Part shown: positions 25,848 to 36,300 of the stretch, piece after piece
Layout: each line of letters begins with the position of its first letter
Numbering within the stretch: the first letter of the stretch is position 1
Virus record (IMG/VR): IMGVR_UViG_3300026097_000008
Coordinates: 62,001-126,000 of that record
Direction: 5' to 3' (one strand)
Origin: a virus
Length of the DNA: 64,000 bases
Program-made: the position numbers and the translations under genes
Notes under the pieces: generated by a model
What the model was told of the DNA's origin: nothing
Databases searched by the model: none
The model's input: only the letters and a program-made list of their open reading frames with translations

Positions 25848-28800
25848 TTATTGTATGGTATCATTGAAAGTCCTAAAGTAAAGCATTTGAGAAATAATAG
25901 TCCCTTGTATATCTGTGATATTTCCGTTCTCGTCGCTAGTAAAGAATTGAACATCAACTGGAATATTTACATATCCGTCAGATACATTATCTATAACATT
26001 ATTTTCTGTTCCGATGAGAACTTGACCTGCTTGTATTCCTCCAGCTTCGAGATCGGAACCGCCTACACTTAGTCTATCTGCTAGAAAAGTTGCAATAGCT
26101 CTCTGGGTCGGAATAACATTATTAGAATCCGCAGCAAAAGTTGGGTCAGTACTGAATTCGCTAACAACTGTTCCTGATCCACCGAGTCTTACACCACCTA
26201 GTGCCAATTCACTTAGGCCATCTAAGTCAAAAAATTCAGCACTGATAGTGACAATACCTGTCGCCTGATCTACACTAAACAGTTCTCCTGCTCTAAAATT
26301 ACCATCTTGGTCAGTACTTGTATAAAATACTCTACCACCGTCTACTTCTAAGACTTCGTTTTCAGGAGCTGCGGTAAAGAAATTACCCCCTGCATATATT
26401 TCAGGATAATTTGTTTCTAAAAAGTTTCCTGTGCCAATATCTAAAAAGTCATGGCCTGATATTCTGCATTGTGAAAATTTTGTTCTAAGTGTTGCTGAAG
26501 TGTCATGCGCAAGATTGTCTTCGTTTTTCAAACTAGGAGAAATAGTAAATCTAACTAACCGTGTGCCGTTTCCAGTATCATCTTCACCAAGATCCTCTAC
26601 ACCAACAGCCGAAAATAATTTTTTGTCGTTGGGATCAAGGGTGTTAATATCGTCAATAGTGTCGAATCTAACCTGTGCTCCTGGGCCAGGAACAACTGAT
26701 ACTCCAGTTACTGTCACTGTATTAGCTTCTGGGACAATATCTGCAAATCCGTCACCTAAAATTTCAATAGTAGATGTGCTTGTTCTATAACCCGTTCCTC
26801 TATTTACAAAGTCTGGTTGCGTTAGTACCCCATTACCTATTCTGTTATCGGTTTCCACTTCTGTGATAAATTGATTGTCTGTCACTGTGATAGTAATTGG
26901 GTTGTCGTCACTATATCCGCTACCCGGATCCCAAATTTTTATATTTCGGAACGAACCTTGGAATACGTCAGCTCTTAATTTAGCTTGGGCGCCTGTATAG
27001 ACTTCGTTAAGGCCGCCTGTTGTTGCATCATTTGCAAATACATGCCAACGGCCAATATGATCAAAATTAGAAAATGTTGCAACTTTGTTTACTCCAGGTG
27101 ATCCTAAAGTTCTTTCATACCAATAAAGACCATCTTCTGTTGTTGCTACGTACAAAGATCCTCCGTTAGAATCCTGTGCTGTCACAAAAAATACTCCTTG
27201 CGAAAACTTAATATCATGGAAGGTCAAATCTGTGTCTGGACTTGAAACACTTACTCCATCTGGTGCATTAGTCCCAGTATACCAAGTAGCGCCATGATCT
27301 AAACTATATGCCGTTGACCCGTCTTTTGCAATAGCAAGGAATCTGTTGTTTCCAAATGCCATACCCGCCCAATCGTAATCTCCTGCTGGCAAAACTCCCG
27401 AATTTAATGTCCAAGTCGCACCATTGTCGCTTACAGCTACATCTCTTGTCTGTGATCCTGTAATCGCTACAAACTTACCTGCGCCATGTGCTATTGCTTG
27501 GTATTGATCAACTGTAGAATCGCTTCCAGCTGGTAAAGATGCTGAACTCCAGGTTAACCCATTCGGACTATATACCACAGAATTTCCTGTTAGACTTTGC
27601 GCTAGTACAACAAATCTGCCGCCTCCGAACACACCGTCTATCCAGGTTTCGTCTACTGGTAAACTTCTTGTTGTCCATGTTGCTCCTGTTTCAGACCACG
27701 CAACAGTATTTCCGCTTTCAGGAACAATCACAAATTTTCCATTTCCGTTTAATACTTTTCTAAAAGGACCGTTGAAAGGTAAATTAGTTTCTGACCAACT
27801 TTGACCATCATCACTCCATTGAGCATAATTTGGTTCTGCGGCTGCAACTATTCTTCCTTCTCTTCCTGTTCCGCTTTGACTGAATGTTTGTATGCTATTT
27901 GTACTATCGTCTGATACATCTGTCACAGTAAGCACTAGATCATTATCGGGTGTTGCGCCCCCTAACTCTGTGCCTAGTATAGTGAATGTATCATTTATTG
28001 CATAGCCTGCTCCAGGATCAGTAAGAGTGACTGTATATATGCCACTATTCTGTACTACCGTCACTGTTGCAGCAACAGCTTCTCCGTCAAACGTTTCGCC
28101 TGTGCCTGTGTTTAGATCTATACCGGTAAATGTTTCTGTAATGCCGCCAAATGCCGCATCTGAATATGTACGATTACTTGGTAAGTTTCTTAATGTAGTA
28201 GTAAATCCTGGGTGATTGGTTGTTAACCTAGGCTCAATTCTATAAACAGCAGTACTATCTAGCTCTGACTCTATCGGAGTACCCGGAAGTATGTGATCCC
28301 ATCCTGGTGTACCGTCAGACTCTTTAATTACATCACAAACTTTTGAAGCTTGATCGTATCCGTTAACTATACCATATTGTCCTATGCCATCGCCGGCAAC
28401 AATTAATATTCGCATACCATCAATTTCACTTAAGAACTGTGTGGTTTCATTTGTATTTAAAATTATTCTATCTTCTGCACTTGTGGTAGTTTGTGCGGAA
28501 TTTTGTTTTACCAGATAATTTGATCCGCCTTCTGACCCAGATCCAGAAGAGTTTACAAGTCTTGCCTGGAATAACGCTCCGTCTCTAAAATCAGTAAACA
28601 ACACATTAGCATCTGCACCTGCTCCTGTAATTTCTGCGGTTGCTGTAGTATAATTTTCTCCCGTATGACTGTATTCTAAAGCAAAGATTTTATCAGTTGG
28701 GCCGCCAGCAAAGGCTTCTACTACTTGAGCTTCATTGTTTCTATTAAAGACTGATATAGTTTGTGGAGTTTCTGTAGGGTCATTACCTTCGGCAATACTA

Positions 28801-31800
28801 CCAAACTGTCCGTACGAGTTGTTTCCGTTTGTAGCGCGAATAATTCCGCCGTCTTCTGCTAAGTATCCAACTTGCGCATAATATGTAAACACAGATACAA
28901 GTTCTGCCCTTCCATTATTCAAAACCCAAGCGCCAATTCCATCACTAATAACTTGCGTAAAATCGTTTGAAGTCATAGATTTATTACCGCCATTGTGTAG
29001 ATTGCCGTCGATTTTTTGTCCTATGGCTGCGGTTCCTAGAGTTGTCACACCTTGTATGTACGGAGAACGATTGTTGATCCATGTTCTTTCGTCTGCTGGT
29101 CCCCAACCTGGATCTAAAGAACAATATGCTCCTCCTGTTGGTCTTTGGAACTGTGCAAACACACCTGGAGGATTAAGTCCACCGCGCAATCCGTCGACAG
29201 TACAGTTTCTTAACCCTGTAGTGTCTCTTAGATAGAACATGTCGTCAATTTGACTTCCTAGAACCTGACTTGCAAATCTTCTGCCTGCAAGAGTAGTTGC
29301 ATAATTACCGCTAAAGGTTAAATCTCTATTAAAGGCTCTAATTAGAGAATATACGTCTGCTTTTATATTATCCGGGTAAAAGGTTATCGACGGATATGTA
29401 TCTTCTAAAAAGCCTATGATTTCGTTGTATATAAATTCTCTATTTGCTTGTAAAATAGCACCTGCATTAGCAATATCTTGATCAGGGTTTGCTTCGTTGG
29501 ATCCTGTCACAGTAGGATTATTACCGCCTGATAGTAATCTAGCTTCTATTGTGTTTTTGTAATCTGTAATCAAAGCACTTGTTGCGTTAGTGCCATCTAG
29601 ATTTGAAGATGCTAGAGTTTTATTTTGGCCAACACCGCCTGTATATCCGCCACTTACATCTTGATTAGTAAGTAAATTATTTAAGAAAGTAAGAACATAA
29701 TCTAAATATGCCGAGACGTAAGTATAATGTCCGTCGTATTCGGTTTTTGGACTATTTGCAATTATTGTTGTAGATCTTAATTCGTCGCCCATTACTACAC
29801 AACCCGCAGGTATAATAATAGGACAATTTTCTTCATATCTTCCTGTTGCAATTGATACCTTTGTCGGAGTAAGAGCAGGTATGTTATCCTCTATATATTC
29901 GCATGCATGTCTAATTGTTTTGAATGGAGAGTATAATGTTCCATTTCCTGTAATATCACTTCCTTTTGTAGAAACATAGATTACTTCGGCATCGTTAGTG
30001 ACTTCTCGCCAAAATACTTCTAGTTCTTCACTTACCGAAAGTTTCTGATTTGCTGTTCCAATAGGTATGCGCAACGAACCTTCGGTACTGCCGTCTCCTA
30101 CATTTTCTCTGTTTAGACCGTATGATAATAAATCACCAATTTGAAGCATTCCGCCTGGCTGGCCAGCTTGTATGAGTGTATCCCAGAAATTAAAAGTATT
30201 TCCGTTATCTCCTGGAAAATTTAAATTTGACGAAATATGTTCGATATTACACACATAGGCTGTACCTAGATAACTTACAACTTCTCCTACAGAATACCTT
30301 TGTCCAGATTGCCACTGACTCGAAAATACATTTCCAGGTAGTAGTAATTCCCACTGAGCTGTATCAACTTCTGTACCTTCGTCTACTATAATGTTAAGTT
30401 GATTTCCTTGATTTGCATTGAAATGACCATAGTAATATAATGTATCCGGTGCGTCAAGTGGCACTGAAAATTCTATTGTACGCACTGTAGCATTTTGAAA
30501 TCCTGTGATATATTGATCTACAGTTAACTCACGACCGTCTAATTTGTAAACTACGCCAGTTGTGTAAGCTGTACCACCCAGCACTAAATCTCCATCCTCA
30601 CTAGTACTAAATTTAAGTGGATGATATAGTGGATCATCCTCTCCTATAAGAGAATATTCGTTGTTAGAGGAATCAGATTGATCAAATATATAAGTAGCTC
30701 CCTTGATTAGATCAAGCTGTGGTTTTTCTACTCCGTCTATATAAAATGCTCCTGCATTTTGATTTGATGCATTATCTAGTCCTACCGTGATTACTTTTGT
30801 AAGGTTTTTTGCGCTTTCATCTATATCAGTAAGTGCTTGATAAAGTCTGCCGCCTCTAAGAATTATATCACCTGGACGATATTCTGTTTCAAGATTCCAT
30901 TCGTTTGTAGCGTATATGCTTAATGAATTCCCCTGATTAAGACCGTTATGACCAAAATAATACAGGGTAGCCGGCGCACCAAAGTCAACGGTTATTTCAA
31001 CTGTGCGTGTAGAAGCTGCTTCGAACCCGTTCATATAATCATTCATAGATACAGCGACACCGTCTAATTTATAAACAACTCCTGTAGAATAATGACTAAT
31101 AACGTCATTATTTCTACCATCACTTATTGTACTAAACATAAATGGATGATATGTTCCTCCAAAGCTACTATTTGTAGCATCAGATTGATCAAAAATGTAA
31201 GTTGATCCTTTTACTAGATCCAGTGTAGGTTTTTCGACACCGTCTATATAAAATACGCCAGTCGCAAGTCCATTAACTGTATCCGTACCTACTGTCACAG
31301 TCTTTTGCACTAATCTACTAGATCTAAAGTTATATGTTTTTGATAATAAAGACCAATATATAATAGGTATTTGTACCGTAATAGACGATGCTCCTGCTAT
31401 ACCAGTTTGATTTTCACTTGCATAATAAAGTGTTTCGGGTGTACCTGTATTAATAGCGATTCTTAGTTCTCGCTGTGATGCTGCGTCAAATCCTGCTACA
31501 TATGCAGCTCGATTCGCTACTTGAACTCCATCTAGAAAGTATGTGACTCCGGTACTATAAGCAGTGCCGTCACCTAATATTCCATCTTGTGTCGTGCTTA
31601 AATCTAGCGGATAACCGTCATTGGTTGCAGAATCCTGATTAAATATATAAATTCCATTAGGCACAAATGTTAGATTTGGTGTTTGTGTATCGTCTATAAG
31701 ATAAACATCTCCGCTTCCTCCGTCCTCAACTGTGACAGTATATGTAGTAGTCACGACGGTTTCACTATCTTCTTGTTCAGCTGAGGTTGATGGTAATTGA

Positions 31801-32573
31801 TTACTATTAGTTAAATTTGCATAATATAAATATCCGCCGTATCTTACAACATCACCAACTTGATATGTTTCTGAACTTGACCAATCTTTTTCGTGTTGAT
31901 ATCCTGGAAATTCCAATGTAAAATTTGTTGTACTAAAAGAACTTGTAGAAGTATGTGTTGTATTACATACAAAAATACTTCCGCCATATTTTACTCTATC
32001 GTTTTTTCTATAAGCAGTACTAGAAGTCCAAGCTCCTTTATAGTCTACGCCTTCATAAAATTCTCGCCAGTCGCTAATATTATCCTCTAATAACGATCCT
32101 GAATTGTGTGCAGTTATACATTCGTATACATAGCCGTTATATTTTACAATTGCACCAGGAGCGTAATCTATGCTAGTATTCCAATCTCCTAGATAATCGA
32201 TACTTGCAGCAAACACAGTCCAATTAGAATAATCAGTGACAAAGGATGTAGAAGAATGACTAGCGGTACAAAGATATAGATGACCGTTATAAAGCACTAT
32301 ATCACCTAAATTATAATTTACAGAAGTTATCCAATCACCGAGGAAAGATCTACCGCTAGTCATTACTACCCAACGAGGTTGCGGTTGCGGAGGATTAGAC
32401 CCTGGTAATATAGCATTTAGATCATTACGAAATGCACTATCTGCAACGTGTGCTATCAAACAAACATAACTTTTTCCGTTAACACGAATAATGTCATCTC
32501 TTCTATAACTTGCTGCGGCTGTCCACTCACCTCGCCATCTATATTTAAATTTATCTAAACTAAATTCTGACAT
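25848..32573 (-). CDS. Giant 2241-residue fibre/adhesin protein
   Basis: The longest gene here. The N-terminal 820 residues hold seven chitin-binding-like modules (Y-x2-GDiVkYnG-x-Y-x-C-x3-H) interspersed with three cupredoxin-like sandwiches whose copper loops are degenerate: TLYYASENQTGIAG, TLYYFGHNGLNQGN and TLYYYGHFNANQGN. Then follow a beta-helix (STKGSDITGNGTLYSPFKTI), one DLTFSGN helical repeat, a second beta-helix (DGLRGGLNPPGVFAQFQRPT), an Asp-box propeller at about 1590-1790 and a C-terminus with SGHDFLDIGTGNF. From about residue 880 it parallels the 2070-residue protein downstream. Probably a trimeric host-recognition fibre; glycan binding is inferred. Confidence 0.78.
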   Translation of the reverse strand: MSEFSLDKFKYRWRGEWTAAASYRRDDIIRVNGKSYVCLIAHVADSAFRNDLNAILPGSNPPQPQPRWVVMTSGRSFLGDWITSVNYNLGDIVLYNGHLYLCTASHSSTSFVTDYSNWTVFAASIDYLGDWNTSIDYAPGAIVKYNGYVYECITAHNSGSLLEDNISDWREFYEGVDYKGAWTSSTAYRKNDRVKYGGSIFVCNTTHTSTSSFSTTNFTLEFPGYQHEKDWSSSETYQVGDVVRYGGYLYYANLTNSNQLPSTSAEQEDSETVVTTTYTVTVEDGGSGDVYLIDDTQTPNLTFVPNGIYIFNQDSATNDGYPLDLSTTQDGILGDGTAYSTGVTYFLDGVQVANRAAYVAGFDAASQRELRIAINTGTPETLYYASENQTGIAGASSITVQIPIIYWSLLSKTYNFRSSRLVQKTVTVGTDTVNGLATGVFYIDGVEKPTLDLVKGSTYIFDQSDATNSSFGGTYHPFMFSTISDGRNNDVISHYSTGVVYKLDGVAVSMNDYMNGFEAASTRTVEITVDFGAPATLYYFGHNGLNQGNSLSIYATNEWNLETEYRPGDIILRGGRLYQALTDIDESAKNLTKVITVGLDNASNQNAGAFYIDGVEKPQLDLIKGATYIFDQSDSSNNEYSLIGEDDPLYHPLKFSTSEDGDLVLGGTAYTTGVVYKLDGRELTVDQYITGFQNATVRTIEFSVPLDAPDTLYYYGHFNANQGNQLNIIVDEGTEVDTAQWELLLPGNVFSSQWQSGQRYSVGEVVSYLGTAYVCNIEHISSNLNFPGDNGNTFNFWDTLIQAGQPGGMLQIGDLLSYGLNRENVGDGSTEGSLRIPIGTANQKLSVSEELEVFWREVTNDAEVIYVSTKGSDITGNGTLYSPFKTIRHACEYIEDNIPALTPTKVSIATGRYEENCPIIIPAGCVVMGDELRSTTIIANSPKTEYDGHYTYVSAYLDYVLTFLNNLLTNQDVSGGYTGGVGQNKTLASSNLDGTNATSALITDYKNTIEARLLSGGNNPTVTGSNEANPDQDIANAGAILQANREFIYNEIIGFLEDTYPSITFYPDNIKADVYSLIRAFNRDLTFSGNYATTLAGRRFASQVLGSQIDDMFYLRDTTGLRNCTVDGLRGGLNPPGVFAQFQRPTGGAYCSLDPGWGPADERTWINNRSPYIQGVTTLGTAAIGQKIDGNLHNGGNKSMTSNDFTQVISDGIGAWVLNNGRAELVSVFTYYAQVGYLAEDGGIIRATNGNNSYGQFGSIAEGNDPTETPQTISVFNRNNEAQVVEAFAGGPTDKIFALEYSHTGENYTTATAEITGAGADANVLFTDFRDGALFQARLVNSSGSGSEGGSNYLVKQNSAQTTTSAEDRIILNTNETTQFLSEIDGMRILIVAGDGIGQYGIVNGYDQASKVCDVIKESDGTPGWDHILPGTPIESELDSTAVYRIEPRLTTNHPGFTTTLRNLPSNRTYSDAAFGGITETFTGIDLNTGTGETFDGEAVAATVTVVQNSGIYTVTLTDPGAGYAINDTFTILGTELGGATPDNDLVLTVTDVSDDSTNSIQTFSQSGTGREGRIVAAAEPNYAQWSDDGQSWSETNLPFNGPFRKVLNGNGKFVIVPESGNTVAWSETGATWTTRSLPVDETWIDGVFGGGRFVVLAQSLTGNSVVYSPNGLTWSSASLPAGSDSTVDQYQAIAHGAGKFVAITGSQTRDVAVSDNGATWTLNSGVLPAGDYDWAGMAFGNNRFLAIAKDGSTAYSLDHGATWYTGTNAPDGVSVSSPDTDLTFHDIKFSQGVFFVTAQDSNGGSLYVATTEDGLYWYERTLGSPGVNKVATFSNFDHIGRWHVFANDATTGGLNEVYTGAQAKLRADVFQGSFRNIKIWDPGSGYSDDNPITITVTDNQFITEVETDNRIGNGVLTQPDFVNRGTGYRTSTSTIEILGDGFADIVPEANTVTVTGVSVVPGPGAQVRFDTIDDINTLDPNDKKLFSAVGVEDLGEDDTGNGTRLVRFTISPSLKNEDNLAHDTSATLRTKFSQCRISGHDFLDIGTGNFLETNYPEIYAGGNFFTAAPENEVLEVDGGRVFYTSTDQDGNFRAGELFSVDQATGIVTISAEFFDLDGLSELALGGVRLGGSGTVVSEFSTDPTFAADSNNVIPTQRAIATFLADRLSVGGSDLEAGGIQAGQVLIGTENNVIDNVSDGYVNIPVDVQFFTSDENGNITDIQGTIISQMLYFRTFNDTIQ

Positions 32574-32574
32574 T

Positions 32575-33012
32575 TTAGTATCCTTCGTTTGGTTGGCTAT
32601 ATGTTGTAATTACATCTGTGTCTGGTCCGTCACCGTATGCAGGAGATGATATATTTGTTGGATATGTGTATGTTTCTGATAATCTCTGAATAAACTGGCC
32701 GTCACTAGGGTCTATAAAATATGTTAAACTTCTGTTATCCCATCTAAATTGCGGATAACGTAAATTGTCGTTTACAATTTCGTGATCTTCGTTAATTCCT
32801 GCCAGGTAATTAATACCTTCTTCAAAATCAAGATAGTTTTCTGCTGCTACACCAATATCGTTTATTACAGCAATATTTTCGTCGCCTCCTGATAACTGAT
32901 CTATTTTTACTAAAAAAAGTTCACCGTCGTCATTTCTACGCATACCATACATATATCTTTTAATAAAACCGTTGATTACGTCAGTAGGACTTGTTCCTAT
33001 ATAATATGTCAT
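32575..33012 (-). CDS. Unknown 145-residue virion protein
   Basis: An acidic, Tyr-rich protein (MTYYIGTSPTDVINGFIKRY) with a central YLDFEEGINYLAGINEDHEIV and a Gly/Pro-rich C-terminus. It has no recognisable domain, signal or membrane segment. It sits between the giant fibre gene (one base apart) and a small beta-sandwich gene (TAATG overlap), so it is co-expressed with them. The arrangement of a small protein preceding a giant fibre suggests a connector or fibre chaperone, which is inference. Confidence 0.65.
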   Translation of the reverse strand: MTYYIGTSPTDVINGFIKRYMYGMRRNDDGELFLVKIDQLSGGDENIAVINDIGVAAENYLDFEEGINYLAGINEDHEIVNDNLRYPQFRWDNRSLTYFIDPSDGQFIQRLSETYTYPTNISSPAYGDGPDTDVITTYSQPNEGY

Positions 33013-33341
33013 TATGTTATCTCCACATAGCTTACTACTACGTCAACTGCATCATCTACACTCGACCTTACAAGCAATCTATTACTAGGTGCAAGTACTA
33101 GTTTTTCACCTGTACTCACTGCTCTCAAACTAGTTCCTGCTGGTAAAATACTATCTTTTAGATAGTAGCCGCTAACACTAGTATCGTCTTCAACTAACAC
33201 ATCTACGTAAACAAACTGATTTGTTAGATTTGTAAAACTTAAACCAAGTATTGTGACTCTGGTTGTCGGTAGTGTTTCGTAAATTAACACAGGTACTGTA
33301 CCACAATTTTTTATTACTGTATTTTTTAATAGTGTTGCCAT
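33012..33341 (-). CDS. Small beta-sandwich virion protein, family member 2
   Basis: A 109-residue beta-rich protein related in pattern to 16868-17188 and 41926-42282: an N-terminal VLIYETLPTTRVTILGLSFTN, a turn, then SILPAGTSLRAVSTGEKLVLAPSNRLLV and a final VDVVVSYVEI. It overlaps the next gene by one base. Probably a connector or decoration unit attached to fibres. The repeated placement of this small gene type among large fibre genes is the best clue to its role. Confidence 0.65.
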   Translation of the reverse strand: MATLLKNTVIKNCGTVPVLIYETLPTTRVTILGLSFTNLTNQFVYVDVLVEDDTSVSGYYLKDSILPAGTSLRAVSTGEKLVLAPSNRLLVRSSVDDAVDVVVSYVEIT

Positions 33342-33344
33342 TTT

Positions 33345-36300
33345 CTATCCAAATATTAAAACTTTTTCAATTGCTATATCTTCTGCATCTTGGAAGCTGA
33401 TACCACCTGATGCTCCAGCAACAGAAACCCAATTAGTCCCGTCAAATAATTCAACCCTTGCATCATCAGTATTGAAACGTATCATTCCTGTAACACCTGT
33501 TGGTCTAGTGACATTACCCCCAACTGGTAAAACTACTCCATAAGTTCCGTCTATGTTTACATAACCATCACCAGTCGTTGTGAAAGTAGTAATAGCATCT
33601 TCTACAGTATTAGTTATAGTATTGTCTTTAAATCCAAAATTCTCAAAAACAACTCTTCCAGTCCCTTGTGCAGATAATTGCAAATCAGTGTTTGTTGTAG
33701 TAGTACTTATCACATTACCATCTACTTCAATGTCATCTACGGTTACTCTATTCGCATTAAATCTAGACGAATCTATATCTGCTACTGCTACTCCGTCAAT
33801 ATAAAATCTTATGACGTTGTCATTTGCTCCGGGAGTAAGTTCTGCCGTAATACGAGTATTTCCGTCTAAATCTTGTAATCCATTTAGCCGTATCCAATTA
33901 GTGCCGTCGTATCCTTCAAATTGTGCAGTGTCACTGTTAAATCTAATTTGTCCTGCATTTGCGCTTGGTCGATCTCCTGTACCCCCTACAGGTAATTTGA
34001 GTGCTCCTGTACTATCTATATTAACTAATCCTGTACCAGGTGATAATGTCATATCACCTGTGGTTGTAATAGTACTGTCTTTTATCGAAAAATCGTCAAT
34101 AACAATAGATCCGGTTCCTGCTGCACGTAGTTCTAGATCAGAATTAGAAATTGTTGTTGTAATAAAATTATCATCTATCAGGATATCGCCAGTCGTAAAG
34201 TTATTCGCTTGAATAGTACCAGCACTTTCTATATCATTTACAGTCAACGTACCGGTTATATTTACATTATTACCAACGGTTATGTTTCCTGTGACTTCTA
34301 AATTTTGAGACATTTGAACATCATTACTTGGTACATTTACTACACCAGACCCGTTCGCACGTAATATTAGATCTGTATCTGCTGTTATTGTTTCTACAAC
34401 ATTGTTGTCAATTAATACAGTGTTATTTGTAAAACTGTCTGCTGTTATCAAACCTGTACTAATTATATCAACTGTAGTAGTTGCTCCGTTTACTGTAAAG
34501 TCATTGTTTACTGTAAAATCGTTAGTCGGTATCAGTATTTTACCTGTGCCATTTGCTCGTAGTTCAAGATCAGTATTTGAGGATGTAGTAGTGATAAAAT
34601 TATCGTCTACTAGTATTTCTTCAAACTGTGCAGAAGCACCTACATTAATGTCCTGTTCTACTGTGACATCGCCAGACACACTTGTGTCTCCTGTCTGGTC
34701 AAAATCTCCTACAAGTGTCACTGTACCTGTAATATTTGTATTAGCAAGAGTTGCGGTTCCATCAACATTAAGATCTTGATCTATTTGTACATCGTTACTA
34801 GGCACAACAACGTTGCCTGAGCCGTTTGCTCGTAAATCCAAATCAGCGTTTGAATCTGTTGTTGTAATGTAATTTTGTGTAATTTTTATGCCGTCAATGT
34901 CTGCTTCATTAACATATATATTACTCCAAGTTTTTGATGCACTACCAAGATTATATGTTGAAGTTAAACTAGGTAATAAGTCACTGTCTATACCTGCAAC
35001 AATTTGTATTGTATCACTAGGGTCATTACCTACAGTAATATTACCCCCAATAGTCACATTTCCTGTGACATCAAGATCACCTGTGATATTGACATTATTA
35101 TTAAGATTGATTATGTCACTACTTGCAGTAAAGTTTACGTCTCCTGACAAGCTTTCTATAGTATTACCACTTATTCTAAGATTACCAGTATCTATTCTTT
35201 CGCCGCTTACAAATGTAGTATCGCCGCCTGTGGTAAATGTTGCACCAGTAGTTAGGTCTATGTTTAGAGCACTTGCAACAAAGTTTACAGTTCCGTCATC
35301 TTGATTTACATAGAATAAATCACCTACTCTAAAATCACCTTTGTGGTCAACACTGTTATAGCGTATTTTTGCACTATTAGATTCTACTACTTCATTTTCT
35401 TGTATAACTGTAGCTGCGTCATTTGTGACTTCTTTACCATTTCCGATATATGCTAAATTTTGTCCTATAGCATATACAATCACGCCGTCGCCGTCGCCTA
35501 CTAATCCAAAATTTCCGTAAACAGATGCAGAGCCGATCATGCGCATTTCAGCGCCGAAGTCGCGTTTGTCTATGTTGAGTATTTCTGTGGCTGTTTCTGT
35601 GCCGTCACTTATACTTTGTGGAGTAGTATCAAAACCGTCTAAATCATCGAACTTGCCTGCGATACTGATTACATCTCCATCAACTGCTGCAATAGTTCCT
35701 GTAACAACAGTTGAGCTATCAGTTGATGTAAATGTAACTGTTGCACCTTCAGTAAATGTTCCGCTAGTTCCGCCTAAACGTATATGCGTTTGTCCTGCAC
35801 TTTTTAAACCTAAATTACTATTATACGCATACAAACTTCTATTTGCAAAATACGTAAAGCTGTTTAGCCATTCAATACGTACACCGTTTGTAGCTACAAC
35901 ACCATCTACACCAGGTACAATAAATGTGACACTATGGAACAGCATACTTGCTTCTTTAGAATTTGCTGTAGCATATGAACCGTCTATGTATGCTCCTTTA
36001 CCTGCGTCACCTGAATTAAATCCTCTTGGATCTTCTGCTGTAGTTGTGCTACCTGCTGTAATTACTGTAACATTTCTAATATAAGGAGAACGTGTAGTGA
36101 CTTCAAAGTCTGTTGCGAAACGGAAAGCATATCCGTTGTTAGGGTATACTTTATTTCCATTACTACAGCTAAATGTTAGATTTGACACAAATACACTATG
36201 ACCTACATAGCTATCGTGTGCTGCATCTAAATCTATTGTTAGCACACCAGTAGTGTTATCATAAGTTGCATTGTTTATATCGATCGGTGCAGTGCTGTCA

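Noticed and set aside
34000-35300. Dense short repeats that could be a CRISPR-like array
   Set aside because: The repeats are coding, in frame with the fibre shaft, and vary at third positions; no constant repeat with unique spacers of equal length exists.
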